This document shows positions 1-5,487 of a stretch of 5,487 nt of DNA, one piece after another. The DNA is from Erysipelothrix rhusiopathiae (GTDB lineage Bacteria; Bacillota_I; Bacilli_A; Erysipelotrichales; Erysipelotrichaceae). The stretch spans positions 1-5,487 of the forward strand of contig CADBTK010000153.1 of NCBI GenBank assembly GCA_902797585.1, read 5' to 3'. Position 1 is the first letter of the stretch, and each line of letters starts with the position of its first letter. A program made the position numbers and the translations under genes. Under the pieces are notes generated by a model. It searched no databases. It had not been told where the DNA came from and saw only the letters and a list, made by a program, of their open reading frames with translations.

Positions 1-575
1 ACAATTTCTTTATGTCCTTTGGCTTCTAATTCTTTGGCAATAGAAACCACTTGATTCATTGGTAAAGAACGTTCTCTTCCACGAGCATATGGAATAGCAC
101 AATATGAACAAAATTGATTACACCCATCTTGTACTTTTAAAAAGGCACGATGTTGATCTTGGAAAAAGTGGATCGGCATCGATTCAAAATCAAAAGTTTG
201 ATCAACTGTATCAATGGTATCAACTTTCGTATTGTTTTTAATCATGTCTTGAATATAAGAAACCAATTGATCTTTATGTTTGGCTCCCATTAATAAATCT
301 ACATCTAATTCTTTACGCTTTTCTTCATCCATAAATTGTCCTAAACATCCAACCACCGCAATATAAGCATTGGGATGATTACGTTTGGCTTGGTTGATCT
401 TTTGACGTGATTTACTAGCAGCTGTATTCGTTACCGCACATGTATTAATAATACAAATGTCTGTATCTTGTCCATCTTTAACTTGTGTAAAGCCAGCATT
501 GGTAAGTTGTTCTACATAATATTGAGACTCATAAGAGTTCACTTTACATCCTAATGTAACAATAGAAAAACGCAT
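1..575 (-). CDS. mtaB: tRNA (N6-L-threonylcarbamoyladenosine(37)-C2)-methylthiotransferase MtaB, N-terminal part
   Basis: Radical-SAM enzyme that adds a 2-methylthio group to t6A37 of ANN-decoding tRNAs, giving ms2t6A in the cytoplasm. Seen: 191 codons from the start at 575 to the window edge, roughly the first 45 percent of a family of about 430 residues, so the gene is cut by the window and not broken. The N-terminal methylthiotransferase domain begins MRFSIVTLGCKVN; the LGCKVN motif is typical of the MtaB branch rather than MiaB or RimO. Its cluster cysteines are C10, C46 (INTCAVTN) and C77 (VVGC). The radical-SAM motif GCNQFCSYCAIPYARG supplies C152, C156 and C159. The start is supported by AAGGAG (584-589) with 8 nt spacing. 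The ATG shares one base with the TAA of rsmE (TAATG), implying translational coupling. The TRAM domain lies outside the window. Confidence 0.95.
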   Translation of the reverse strand, partial: MRFSIVTLGCKVNSYESQYYVEQLTNAGFTQVKDGQDTDICIINTCAVTNTAASKSRQKINQAKRNHPNAYIAVVGCLGQFMDEEKRKELDVDLLMGAKHKDQLVSYIQDMIKNNTKVDTIDTVDQTFDFESMPIHFFQDQHRAFLKVQDGCNQFCSYCAIPYARGRERSLPMNQVVSIAKELEAKGHKEI

Positions 576-1294
576 TACTTTTTCTCCTTATTATGACTTT
601 GGTATTCAATTGCTGACAAGATATAACAAGCGGCAGTCTCGGCTCGTAGAATTCGATTTCCTAATGAGCAAGGAACAAAGTGATGTTCTTTTAATTGGGC
701 GATTTCAAAATCTTCAAATCCACCTTCCGGTCCAATACAGATAGTAATGGATTCTGGTTGATCTTGAAGATACTCATTTAAATGATGTTGATCTTCTTTT
801 TCATAAGCCACTAAGTTACAAGCACCTTGGTATTGATACAACGTATCGATTTGTTCAATCGGTGTTAATTCTACCAAATCATTTCGATTACATTGTTTAC
901 AAGCTTCTAATAGGATATTAGACCAACGTTCTAATTTCTTCTTTTGTTTCTTTTCATCCAATTGAATAATTGTATTTCTAGATACAAAAGGAACAATGCG
1001 TGTTACTCCTAACTCAGCTGCTTTTTGTAACATCCATTCAAATTTATCTGCTTTAATTAAGGCCGCACATAAAGTAATATGTTGCATATTTTGTTCAGTA
1101 GTTAATTGGTTGAATAAATATAAGTATGGACGTTTGGTCGCATGGGCTAAGAAAACTTGACTGTCTTGACTAACCACACGAATCGTTTCTTTTTCTGTTG
1201 TACGAAGAACATCAAAAATATGATGCGCTTGTTTATCATCTAATAAAATATGTGTATCTATTTGGCACTGTTGATTCACAAAGACTTGTTTCAT
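575..1294 (-). CDS. rsmE: 16S rRNA (uracil(1498)-N(3))-methyltransferase RsmE
   Basis: SAM-dependent SPOUT methyltransferase that makes m3U1498 (E. coli numbering) in 16S rRNA, in helix 44 near the decoding centre of the 30S subunit. At 239 residues it is full length for the family. Seen: an N-terminal PUA-like part (about 1-70, with the HHIFDVLR motif), then the SPOUT domain with KADKFEWMLQKAAELGV (81-97), ACKQCNR (131-137, the family's usual EQSxR-like position), GPEGGF (188-193) and LGNRILRAETA (211-221). The last two form the trefoil knot that binds SAM. The start overlaps the rluB stop as ATGA (1291-1294) and has a GGAAG-type ribosome binding site inside the end of rluB. It is followed directly by mtaB; rsmE-mtaB adjacency is common in Bacillota. 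Nothing is missing or unusual. Confidence 0.96.
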   Translation of the reverse strand: MKQVFVNQQCQIDTHILLDDKQAHHIFDVLRTTEKETIRVVSQDSQVFLAHATKRPYLYLFNQLTTEQNMQHITLCAALIKADKFEWMLQKAAELGVTRIVPFVSRNTIIQLDEKKQKKKLERWSNILLEACKQCNRNDLVELTPIEQIDTLYQYQGACNLVAYEKEDQHHLNEYLQDQPESITICIGPEGGFEDFEIAQLKEHHFVPCSLGNRILRAETAACYILSAIEYQSHNKEKK

Positions 1295-2007
1295 ACAGCA
1301 CTTCCTTTCTCGGCTTGGTCTAATAATAGACGAACTTCATGACTTTTTAAGCGTCGATATTGACCCGGCGTAAGATTTCCTAATTCTAAAAAAGAAAAAC
1401 TTTTTCGGTGAAGCTTACGAACACGATGTCCTAAATCTTCCATCATATTTTTAACTTCATGATTTTTTCCTTCATAAATGGTTAATTCAAAACGCATACG
1501 ATCTTTCTTTTCATCATTTTCCAAAAAGAAAAGGTCGGCTTTTTGATAGCCATTAAATCCTTTGCGAATTTTCTTTACATCTTCTTTGGATAAACGACCT
1601 TGAAGATTAACCACATAAGTTTTGGCCACATGATATTTAGGATGAGTCATACGATTGGTGAAATCCCCATCATTAGTCATTAATAAAACACCACTGGTAT
1701 CGTAATCCAAACGACCCACTGGATAAAGTCGTGTACTTGTATGAAAAAAATCTCTTACAGTCTTTCTTCCTTTGTCGTCGGTAACAGAGGAAATACATCC
1801 TTTGGGTTTATATAATAAATAGTATTCTTTTTGTTCTTTTTCCAACGTTTGACCATTGACAGTGATTGTGTCATTTCCATCCACTTTCGTACCAAGTGTA
1901 GTACACACTTTTCCATTTACTTTTACTTTTCCTTCACTAATCAATTGTTCGGCTTTTCGTCGCGAACACAGGCCAGACTGGGCTATGACTTTCTGCAGAC
2001 GTTCCAT
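1291..2007 (-). CDS. rluB: 23S rRNA pseudouridine synthase RluB-type (RsuA/RluB/E/F family)
   Basis: Isomerises a uridine to pseudouridine in 23S rRNA. The B. subtilis orthologue beside scpAB (YpuL, now RluB) gives the expected target near U2605 (E. coli numbering) in the peptidyl-transferase region; that assignment is by family and position, not shown here. Seen: an S4 RNA-binding domain at about 2-47 (RLQKVIAQSGLCSRRKAEQL), then the catalytic domain with GRLDYDTSG (98-106). D101 is the expected nucleophile. The C-terminal KNHEVKNMM motif (181-189) precedes the basic HRVRKLHRKSF stretch. At 238 residues it is the normal length. AGGAGT (2015-2020) lies 7 nt before the ATG and sits across the end of scpB, leaving a 5-nt gap, so translation probably follows from scpB. 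RsuA, the 16S homologue, is less likely because of the linkage to scpAB. Confidence 0.93.
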   Translation of the reverse strand: MERLQKVIAQSGLCSRRKAEQLISEGKVKVNGKVCTTLGTKVDGNDTITVNGQTLEKEQKEYYLLYKPKGCISSVTDDKGRKTVRDFFHTSTRLYPVGRLDYDTSGVLLMTNDGDFTNRMTHPKYHVAKTYVVNLQGRLSKEDVKKIRKGFNGYQKADLFFLENDEKKDRMRFELTIYEGKNHEVKNMMEDLGHRVRKLHRKSFSFLELGNLTPGQYRRLKSHEVRLLLDQAEKGSAV

Positions 2008-2012
2008 ATGTT

Positions 2013-2561
2013 TTACTCCTGATCGTTAAATAAGTTTTCTTGGTCTTTTAATGTTTCTGGTAATTCTGGTAATTCTTGAAGAGTTTTTAATTGAAAGGCA
2101 TCAAAGAATGTTTCAGTTACTGTATACAACAAAGGTCTACCTACTGTATCCATATGTTCTTTGGCTTCAATTAATCCTCGAGCTTGTAATTTTTTCAACA
2201 TAACATCACAACCTACTCCACGAATTTCTTCAATTTCTACACGTGTAATGGGTTGTTTATACGCAATGATTGCTAAAGTCTCTAAAGCCGCTTGGGATAA
2301 AGTTGTAGGTTGGCTAGAGGCAAATAGTTTTTCTCCATAAGGATAGACAAATTCTTTTGTTACAAATTTAAATCGATTGGCATATTCCACCAATTCAAAT
2401 CCTCGAGATGGATCTTGATATTGTTCTTTTAATTGATCGATGGCTTGTTCTATTTGAGAAGAAGTTTCTTGATTTAAAGCCGTTTGAATTTGGCTAATGG
2501 ATAAACCTTCTTCCCCACTAAGAAATATTAAACCCTCAATGAGTGCTTTCATTTGATTCAT
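2013..2561 (-). CDS. scpB: Segregation and condensation protein B (ScpB)
   Basis: Winged-helix (kite) subunit of the bacterial SMC-ScpAB condensin. As a dimer it binds the central part of ScpA and helps load and control the ring that compacts and segregates the nucleoid. Seen: 182 residues, normal for the family. The N-terminal wing begins MNQMKALIEGLIFLSGEEGL. The conserved central block has TLSQAALETLAIIAYKQPIT followed by RVEIEEIRGV, and then RGLIEAKEHMDTVGRPLLY. The tail is acidic and ends NDQE. The start at 2561 overlaps scpA by 26 nt and is preferred over M4 because AAAGGAAG (2567-2574) sits 5 nt before it. The overlap keeps the two subunits coupled in translation, as expected for partners of one complex. 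Confidence 0.96.
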   Translation of the reverse strand: MNQMKALIEGLIFLSGEEGLSISQIQTALNQETSSQIEQAIDQLKEQYQDPSRGFELVEYANRFKFVTKEFVYPYGEKLFASSQPTTLSQAALETLAIIAYKQPITRVEIEEIRGVGCDVMLKKLQARGLIEAKEHMDTVGRPLLYTVTETFFDAFQLKTLQELPELPETLKDQENLFNDQE

Positions 2562-3291
2562 TTGGACTTCCTTTCATTAACCAAATCATTTCTTTGTCAT
2601 CCATTGTAAAGGATAACCATTTTTGATGAATTAAGTCTAAAATTGCTAAAAAGGTAACGATTACCATATGGGTATCAGTACAATCGGAACATAATTGTTC
2701 AAATGACATGGCTTGATTCATATTTTTTAAACGTAGTTGAAGTTGATCCAATCTTTCCTCAACCGATAATTCTTTAATCGTAACCGTGGTTTCATATGGA
2801 TCTAATAAGACTTGGCGTTTAATCACACGCTGCATAGCTTTCATTAATACATAAGCCGATTGGCTCGATAATGTATCGTCTTCTTGAAGTACTTGCCAAT
2901 TCTCTACTAGACTTGCCACAGGACGAGTAAAATGTTTTTGTCTATTTTCATATTCATCTTTAAAGAAAGCAGAAATCTCTTTATATCGTTGATATTCTAA
3001 CAATCGAGCCACTAGACGTTGTCGATTATCTTCTTCATATTCTTCTTGAACTTCCACTTCTTCTCGCGGCAATAACTTACGGCTTTTATATTCCAATAAA
3101 GAGGCTAATTCCGTTAAGTATTCACTGGCGACTTCAAGGTGAAGTTCTTGTACTTGATGAATATAATTAATATATTGTGTAGCCAACGTATCCATATCTA
3201 AATCAAAGAGTTCTAATTTGTTTTCTTTGATCAAATGAAGCATTAAATCCAATGGACCGTCAAACTGTTCTAATGAGACACTAAAATGCAT
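2536..3291 (-). CDS. scpA: Segregation and condensation protein A (ScpA, kleisin)
   Basis: Kleisin subunit that bridges the two SMC heads in the SMC-ScpAB condensin. Its N-terminal domain binds the SMC neck, its middle binds ScpB, and its C-terminal winged helix binds the SMC cap. Seen: 251 residues, full length. The N-terminal signature FDGPLDLMLHLIKENKLELF (9-28) is followed by EYLTELASLLEYKSRKLLP. A highly charged middle, rich in Glu and Arg, matches the ScpB-binding linker. The C-terminal winged-helix segment includes HMVIVTFLAILDLIHQKWL. The start at 3291 has AGGTGA (3296-3301) as ribosome binding site. It is the first gene of the minus-strand unit, transcribed from the divergent region at 3292-3378, and overlaps scpB at its end. 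Confidence 0.96.
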   Translation of the reverse strand: MHFSVSLEQFDGPLDLMLHLIKENKLELFDLDMDTLATQYINYIHQVQELHLEVASEYLTELASLLEYKSRKLLPREEVEVQEEYEEDNRQRLVARLLEYQRYKEISAFFKDEYENRQKHFTRPVASLVENWQVLQEDDTLSSQSAYVLMKAMQRVIKRQVLLDPYETTVTIKELSVEERLDQLQLRLKNMNQAMSFEQLCSDCTDTHMVIVTFLAILDLIHQKWLSFTMDDKEMIWLMKGSPNESNESTH

Positions 3292-3306
3292 TTTATCACC
3301 TGTATT

Positions 3307-3315
3307 ACTATAACA
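3307..3315 (-). promoter_or_regulatory. Candidate extended -10 for the scpA operon
   Basis: Read on the minus strand this is TGTTATAGT, matching the extended -10 pattern TGnTATAAT with one mismatch. The predicted start is near 3300-3301, at the first base of the AGGTGA ribosome binding site. That leaves a leader of only about 10 nt before the scpA ATG. No TTGACA-like -35 stands 16-18 bp upstream. The match is by eye in AT-rich DNA, so a different promoter further upstream is possible. Confidence 0.4.
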
Positions 3316-3321
3316 AATTTA

Positions 3322-3375
3322 TTTTAAAAAATATATGATAAGAAAGGTTTTAAAAGGAAAGTATGATATGATTGG
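3322..3375 (+). repeat. Imperfect tandem direct repeat in the divergent promoter region
   Basis: Two adjoining units share an ordered set of words. Unit 1 (3322-3347, 26 bp) is TTTTAAAA, 4 nt, TATGATA, 5 nt, GG. Unit 2 (3348-3375, 28 bp) is TTTTAAAA, 6 nt, TATGATA, 5 nt, GG. The units abut with no gap. Each TATGAT can act as a -10, so this may be a duplicated promoter or a pair of operator sites. AT-rich composition raises the chance of coincidence. Confidence 0.5.
3364..3372 (+). promoter_or_regulatory. Candidate extended -10 for the amidase-like operon
   Basis: TGATATGAT fits the extended -10 pattern TGnTATAAT with one mismatch. Counting the usual distance (last base of the hexamer at -7) puts the transcription start at 3379, the A of the first ATG. 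An overlapping TATGAT at 3362-3367 would start near 3374. Either way the mRNA would be leaderless or nearly so. A third TATGAT at 3334-3339 would start near 3346 and give a leader of about 33 nt. No -35 is apparent for any of them. Confidence 0.45.
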
Positions 3376-3382
3376 GACATGA
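3368..3382 (+). other. Possible four-codon leader ORF (MIGT) coupled to the amidase-like gene
   Basis: An ATG at 3368 opens a four-codon frame, MIGT, whose TGA overlaps the amidase-like start as ATGA (3379-3382). The good ribosome-binding run AAAAGGAAAG (3352-3361) sits 6 nt before this ATG but 17 nt before the amidase-like ATG, too far for normal use there. If transcription starts near 3346, ribosomes could load at the mini-ORF and restart at 3379. This is inference from spacing alone; chance ATGs are frequent here. Confidence 0.25.
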
Positions 3383-4065
3383 AAAAAAGTTTGATTTATT
3401 TAATTTGTGCCCTATTCACTCTATTAGTGATTCAACCAAATATTAATGCAATTTTATCCGATGATGATATACGAACACCTGTTAATCAAACAACAGGAAT
3501 TCCAACTACAAACTCAAATACAGGAACTCGTAAAATCAAAAAGAAGATAACAATTTGTATCGATCCAGCTAATGAAACACAAACAACGAATAACTCTTCA
3601 AAAAATATCAACTTAACGATTTCTAAGTTAGTTGGTCAAGAGTTAAAACGTTCAGGATTCAAAGTTGTATATACAAGAGAAAATGAATCTCGTCCTTCCA
3701 ATTCGGAACGATTGACTTTGGCAAAAGAGAAAAAAGCCGATTATTTATTATCGATTTCTACCGTGAGTGATAATGATTCATTAGTAAAAGGCTATTCTTT
3801 ATTAACACAAGAAAATGCAACCCTTATTGATTTATCCAATCATATATCCAATGAATTAGCATCCATCAATTATTCCGAATACCAAGGATTAGATAGTGAC
3901 CATTATGAAAACTTCCCTATCTTAACCGATAAAAAAGTACCTGCTATTTTATTAGAGATTGGTTACATTTCAAATAATGAAGATTTATCTATGTTAGAAA
4001 ACGAAGAGTATCAAAATAAGATTGCTTCTGCAATTTGTGAAGCCTTTACTGATACTTTCCAATAG
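3379..4065 (+). CDS. Exported N-acetylmuramoyl-L-alanine amidase-like protein (Amidase_3 fold), probable pseudoenzyme
   Basis: The fold is that of the zinc amidases that cut between MurNAc and the stem peptide. Seen: 228 residues with an N-terminal hydrophobic segment (4-19) and a possible signal-peptidase site after A24, or an uncleaved anchor. A Thr/Asn/Ser-rich linker ending in RKIKKK (about 31-56) follows, then an Amidase_3 domain (57-227). Domain landmarks are ITICIDP, VVYTRENESRPSNSERLTLA (97-116), ADYLLSIS and LLEIGYISN (191-199). The expected zinc ligands are all replaced: His of DPGHGG becomes N65, Glu of the E-K-x-x-N-L motif becomes S74, and His of SIHAN becomes S127. The catalytic-side E193 is kept. 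Hydrolysis is therefore unlikely, and a binding or regulatory wall role is inferred. The start is the only in-frame one (TGA lies at 3364-3366) and has a weak ribosome binding site. The stop is 10 nt before the Nudix gene. Confidence 0.85.
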   Translation: MKKSLIYLICALFTLLVIQPNINAILSDDDIRTPVNQTTGIPTTNSNTGTRKIKKKITICIDPANETQTTNNSSKNINLTISKLVGQELKRSGFKVVYTRENESRPSNSERLTLAKEKKADYLLSISTVSDNDSLVKGYSLLTQENATLIDLSNHISNELASINYSEYQGLDSDHYENFPILTDKKVPAILLEIGYISNNEDLSMLENEEYQNKIASAICEAFTDTFQ

Positions 4066-4068
4066 GAG
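4064..4068 (+). promoter_or_regulatory. Ribosome binding site that fixes the Nudix gene start
   Basis: AGGAG overlaps the TAG stop of the amidase-like gene and lies 7 nt before the ATG at 4076. The open frame extends upstream to an ATG at 4022, inside the preceding gene. That upstream ATG lacks a comparable site and would add 18 residues unlike the family, so 4076 is the start. Confidence 0.9.
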
Positions 4069-4075
4069 ACTTTCT

Positions 4076-4591
4076 ATGAAAGAAACAACAATATTTAAAG
4101 GAATCATATTTGACTTAGTTCGTGCAGAATTTGATGGTGGAGATCATACTATTGTTCGTGATGTGATACGTCATCCAGGTGGTGTTGGGATTTTAGTCAT
4201 CGATCAAGGAAAAGTCTTATTGGTTAGCCAACCTAGACAAGCCATCGGAAAACAAACTTGGGAAATTCCTGCTGGAAAATTAGAATATGGTGAAAATCCA
4301 AAAGAGTGTGGCATTCGTGAATTAAACGAAGAGACTGGATATGAATGTTCTTCTTTTGATTATTTTACAAGTTTTTATTCAACACCGGGATTCTGTGATG
4401 AAAAAATATATTTATTTCAAGCCAAAGATCCGACTCCAGTAAAGAATAAATTGGATCAAGATAAAGATGAAAATATCACCCATCAATGGTTCGATTTAGA
4501 TAAAGCGATAGAAATGATTCAAGAAGGAATTATTGATGATGCCAAAACAATGATTGCCTTACAACATGCGTTAATAGAAAGGATGAAATAA
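4076..4591 (+). CDS. nudF: Nudix hydrolase, ADP-ribose pyrophosphatase type
   Basis: Cytoplasmic hydrolase expected to split ADP-ribose into AMP and ribose 5-phosphate, clearing a reactive product of NAD turnover. Seen: 171 residues, typical for the subgroup. A complete Nudix box runs from G67 to Y89 with the pattern G-x5-E-x7-REL-x-EE-x-G: E73, R81, E82, E85 and E86 are all present. The preceding WEIPAGKLE and the following FYSTPGFCDE (P104, about 15 residues after the box) are the marks of ADP-ribose pyrophosphatases rather than MutT. The N-terminal beta-strand part (IFKGIIFDLVRAEF, then HPGGVGILVI) also fits that group. It lies 10 nt after the amidase-like gene, and its TAA shares one base with the next ATG, so the three genes probably share an mRNA. 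Substrate is inferred from motif only; related sugar nucleotides are possible. Confidence 0.9.
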   Translation: MKETTIFKGIIFDLVRAEFDGGDHTIVRDVIRHPGGVGILVIDQGKVLLVSQPRQAIGKQTWEIPAGKLEYGENPKECGIRELNEETGYECSSFDYFTSFYSTPGFCDEKIYLFQAKDPTPVKNKLDQDKDENITHQWFDLDKAIEMIQEGIIDDAKTMIALQHALIERMK

Positions 4592-5487
4592 TGATGAATT
4601 TTGTATTTATATCCCCTAATTATCCCGATCAATATTGGATGTTTCTACGTGGTTTAAAAAAATATGGAGCTACTGTTCTCTCCATTGTAGATCAGCCATA
4701 TGATTCTCTTTCTCATGAAATCAAAGAATTTAGTGATGAAGTTTATGTTGTTGATAACTTCCATAACTATGACAGCATGTTACGTGCTGTTGGTTTCTTT
4801 ACTTTTAAATATGGAAAGATTGATTGGATTGAATCCAATAATGAAGCTTGGTTACAATTAGATGCTCGTTTACGAGATGACTTTAATGTAAAAACAGGAT
4901 TTGATTTTAAAACAATTTCTGAATACCAATCCAAAGCTGGGATGAAAAAATATTATGCCAAAGCTGGTGTCCCTACTGCTCGTTATGCCTTAATTGATTC
5001 ATTAGAAGATGCATTAGAATTTGCCAATGAAGTTGGTTACCCACTTGTATTAAAACCAGATCATGGAGTGGGAGCTAGTTTTACATATCAAGTTCATACA
5101 GAGGATGAACTGACGAAAGTATATAAAATGACTCAAGAATACCAAATGATTTTGGAAGAATATATCGATGGTGAAGTCTTTACTCTCGATGGTATTGCCG
5201 ATGCACAAGGTACAATCCGTTTCTTAAGTTCTATGGAATATGTTGGAAATTGTATGGATAGCGTTTCTTATCAACTTAGCATTGGATGTTATACAACATT
5301 TGATATTCCTCAAAAAGAAAGAGACATCGCCCAAAGGGTTGTGGATGCTTTTGGATTAAAGAATCGATTCTTCCATGGTGAATATTTCCGTTTAAATAAC
5401 GATAAAAAAGGATTAGGTAAAAAAGGCGATGTGATTGGACTAGAATTAAACTTCCGTCCACCAGGTGGATTTTCCCCTGATTTAATG
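4591..5487 (+). CDS. ATP-grasp domain protein (carboxylate-amine ligase-like), C-terminus outside the window
   Basis: ATP-grasp enzymes activate a carboxylate as acyl phosphate and join it to an amine or thiol; the substrate here is unknown. Seen: 299 codons open to the window edge. The first ~100 residues form a Rossmann-like pre-ATP-grasp domain (FVFISPNYPDQYW; IDWIESNNEAWLQLDARLR). The ATP-grasp core follows: MKKYYAKAGVPTARYA (118-133), PLVLKP with K155 and the glycine-rich loop DHGVGAS (157-163), the hinge MILEEYIDGE (186-195), GEYFR (263-267), and the metal-binding GLELNFRPPGG (283-293) with E285 and N287. No second domain is visible before the cut. The ATG at 4591 overlaps the nudF TAA (TAATG), with AAAGGA (4578-4583) 7 nt before it; the adjacent ATG at 4594 is an equal alternative. 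Biotin carboxylase is unlikely because the core is divergent and no biotin-carrier context is seen. Confidence 0.88.
   Translation, partial: MMNFVFISPNYPDQYWMFLRGLKKYGATVLSIVDQPYDSLSHEIKEFSDEVYVVDNFHNYDSMLRAVGFFTFKYGKIDWIESNNEAWLQLDARLRDDFNVKTGFDFKTISEYQSKAGMKKYYAKAGVPTARYALIDSLEDALEFANEVGYPLVLKPDHGVGASFTYQVHTEDELTKVYKMTQEYQMILEEYIDGEVFTLDGIADAQGTIRFLSSMEYVGNCMDSVSYQLSIGCYTTFDIPQKERDIAQRVVDAFGLKNRFFHGEYFRLNNDKKGLGKKGDVIGLELNFRPPGGFSPDLM

Larger units (their letters stand above)
3292..3378. promoter_or_regulatory. Divergent promoter region between scpA and the amidase-like gene
   Basis: This 87-bp AT-rich gap is the only sizeable non-coding stretch in the window. It must carry the promoters for both divergent units, unless either is read through from outside. 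It contains an extended -10 on each strand, a tandem imperfect duplication on the plus-strand side, and several ribosome-binding-like purine runs. I see no consensus -35, no riboswitch-like fold and no rho-independent terminator. Confidence 0.75.

Noticed and set aside
1..575. MtaB as a truncated pseudogene
   Set aside because: The frame is open to the window edge with all expected cysteines present. It is cut by the window, not by mutation.
1831..2022. Plus-strand open frame of 63 residues
   Set aside because: It lies antisense within rluB and across the rluB-scpB junction. It is Phe/Ser-rich as expected from the reverse of a Lys/Glu-rich gene and has no family resemblance.
3363..3371. Two-codon frame ATG-ATA-TGA just before the mini-ORF
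   Set aside because: Too short to mean anything on its own, and its ATG sits only 1 nt after the purine run, too close for initiation.
3388..3408. Lipoprotein signal (LIYLIC with C10) in the amidase-like protein
   Set aside because: C10 is within the first ten residues of the hydrophobic core, too early for a lipobox. An ordinary signal peptide or anchor fits better.
4022..4075. Upstream ATG giving the Nudix protein 18 extra residues
   Set aside because: It lies inside the amidase-like gene without a suitable ribosome binding site. The ATG at 4076 has AGGAG at 7 nt and gives the family's normal N-terminus.
4066..4075. Possible terminator between the amidase-like gene and nudF
   Set aside because: Only 10 nt, occupied by the ribosome binding site, with no stem-loop or U-tract. 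The same absence holds at every other gene junction.
5276..5461. Minus-strand open frame of 61 residues
   Set aside because: It is antisense to the ATP-grasp gene, whose forward frame carries clear motifs across this stretch. No recognisable protein and no operon context.

Overview
The window comes from a low-GC Gram-positive (Bacillota-like) bacterium. The DNA is AT-rich and the ribosome binding sites are strong AGGAG types. TGA is used as a stop (scpA, rluB), so this is not a Mycoplasma-type code. The divergent scpA-scpB-rluB block is the arrangement typical of Bacillota. A member of the Erysipelotrichia is my guess, but the sequence alone does not prove it. No mobile element, tRNA, rRNA, CRISPR array or convincing terminator was found. 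Coding density is close to 100 percent.

Left half (1-3291, minus strand, read right to left): a tightly packed five-gene unit, scpA, scpB, rluB, rsmE and mtaB (the last cut by the window edge). Junctions are a 26-nt overlap, a 5-nt gap, a 4-nt ATGA overlap and a 1-nt TAATG overlap, so one mRNA with coupled translation is likely. The first two genes encode the kleisin and winged-helix partners of the SMC condensin that compacts and segregates the chromosome. The next three modify translation RNAs: pseudouridine in 23S rRNA, N3-methyluridine in 16S rRNA, and the 2-methylthio group of ms2t6A37 in tRNA.

Middle (3292-3378): an 87-bp divergent promoter region. Each side has an extended -10 (TGnTATxxT) and no recognisable -35. 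On the plus side the region is an imperfect tandem duplication, and the best promoter would start transcription on or within a few bases of the first ATG.

Right half (3379-5487, plus strand): a second compact unit. Its first gene encodes a secreted or membrane-anchored Amidase_3-fold protein in which all three zinc-ligand positions are substituted while the catalytic-side Glu motif is kept. It is therefore a probable pseudo-amidase. Next come a Nudix hydrolase of the ADP-ribose pyrophosphatase type and an ATP-grasp ligase of unknown substrate, which runs off the right edge. The housekeeping genes are ordinary. The degenerate amidase and its unusual promoter and start region are the points worth following up.
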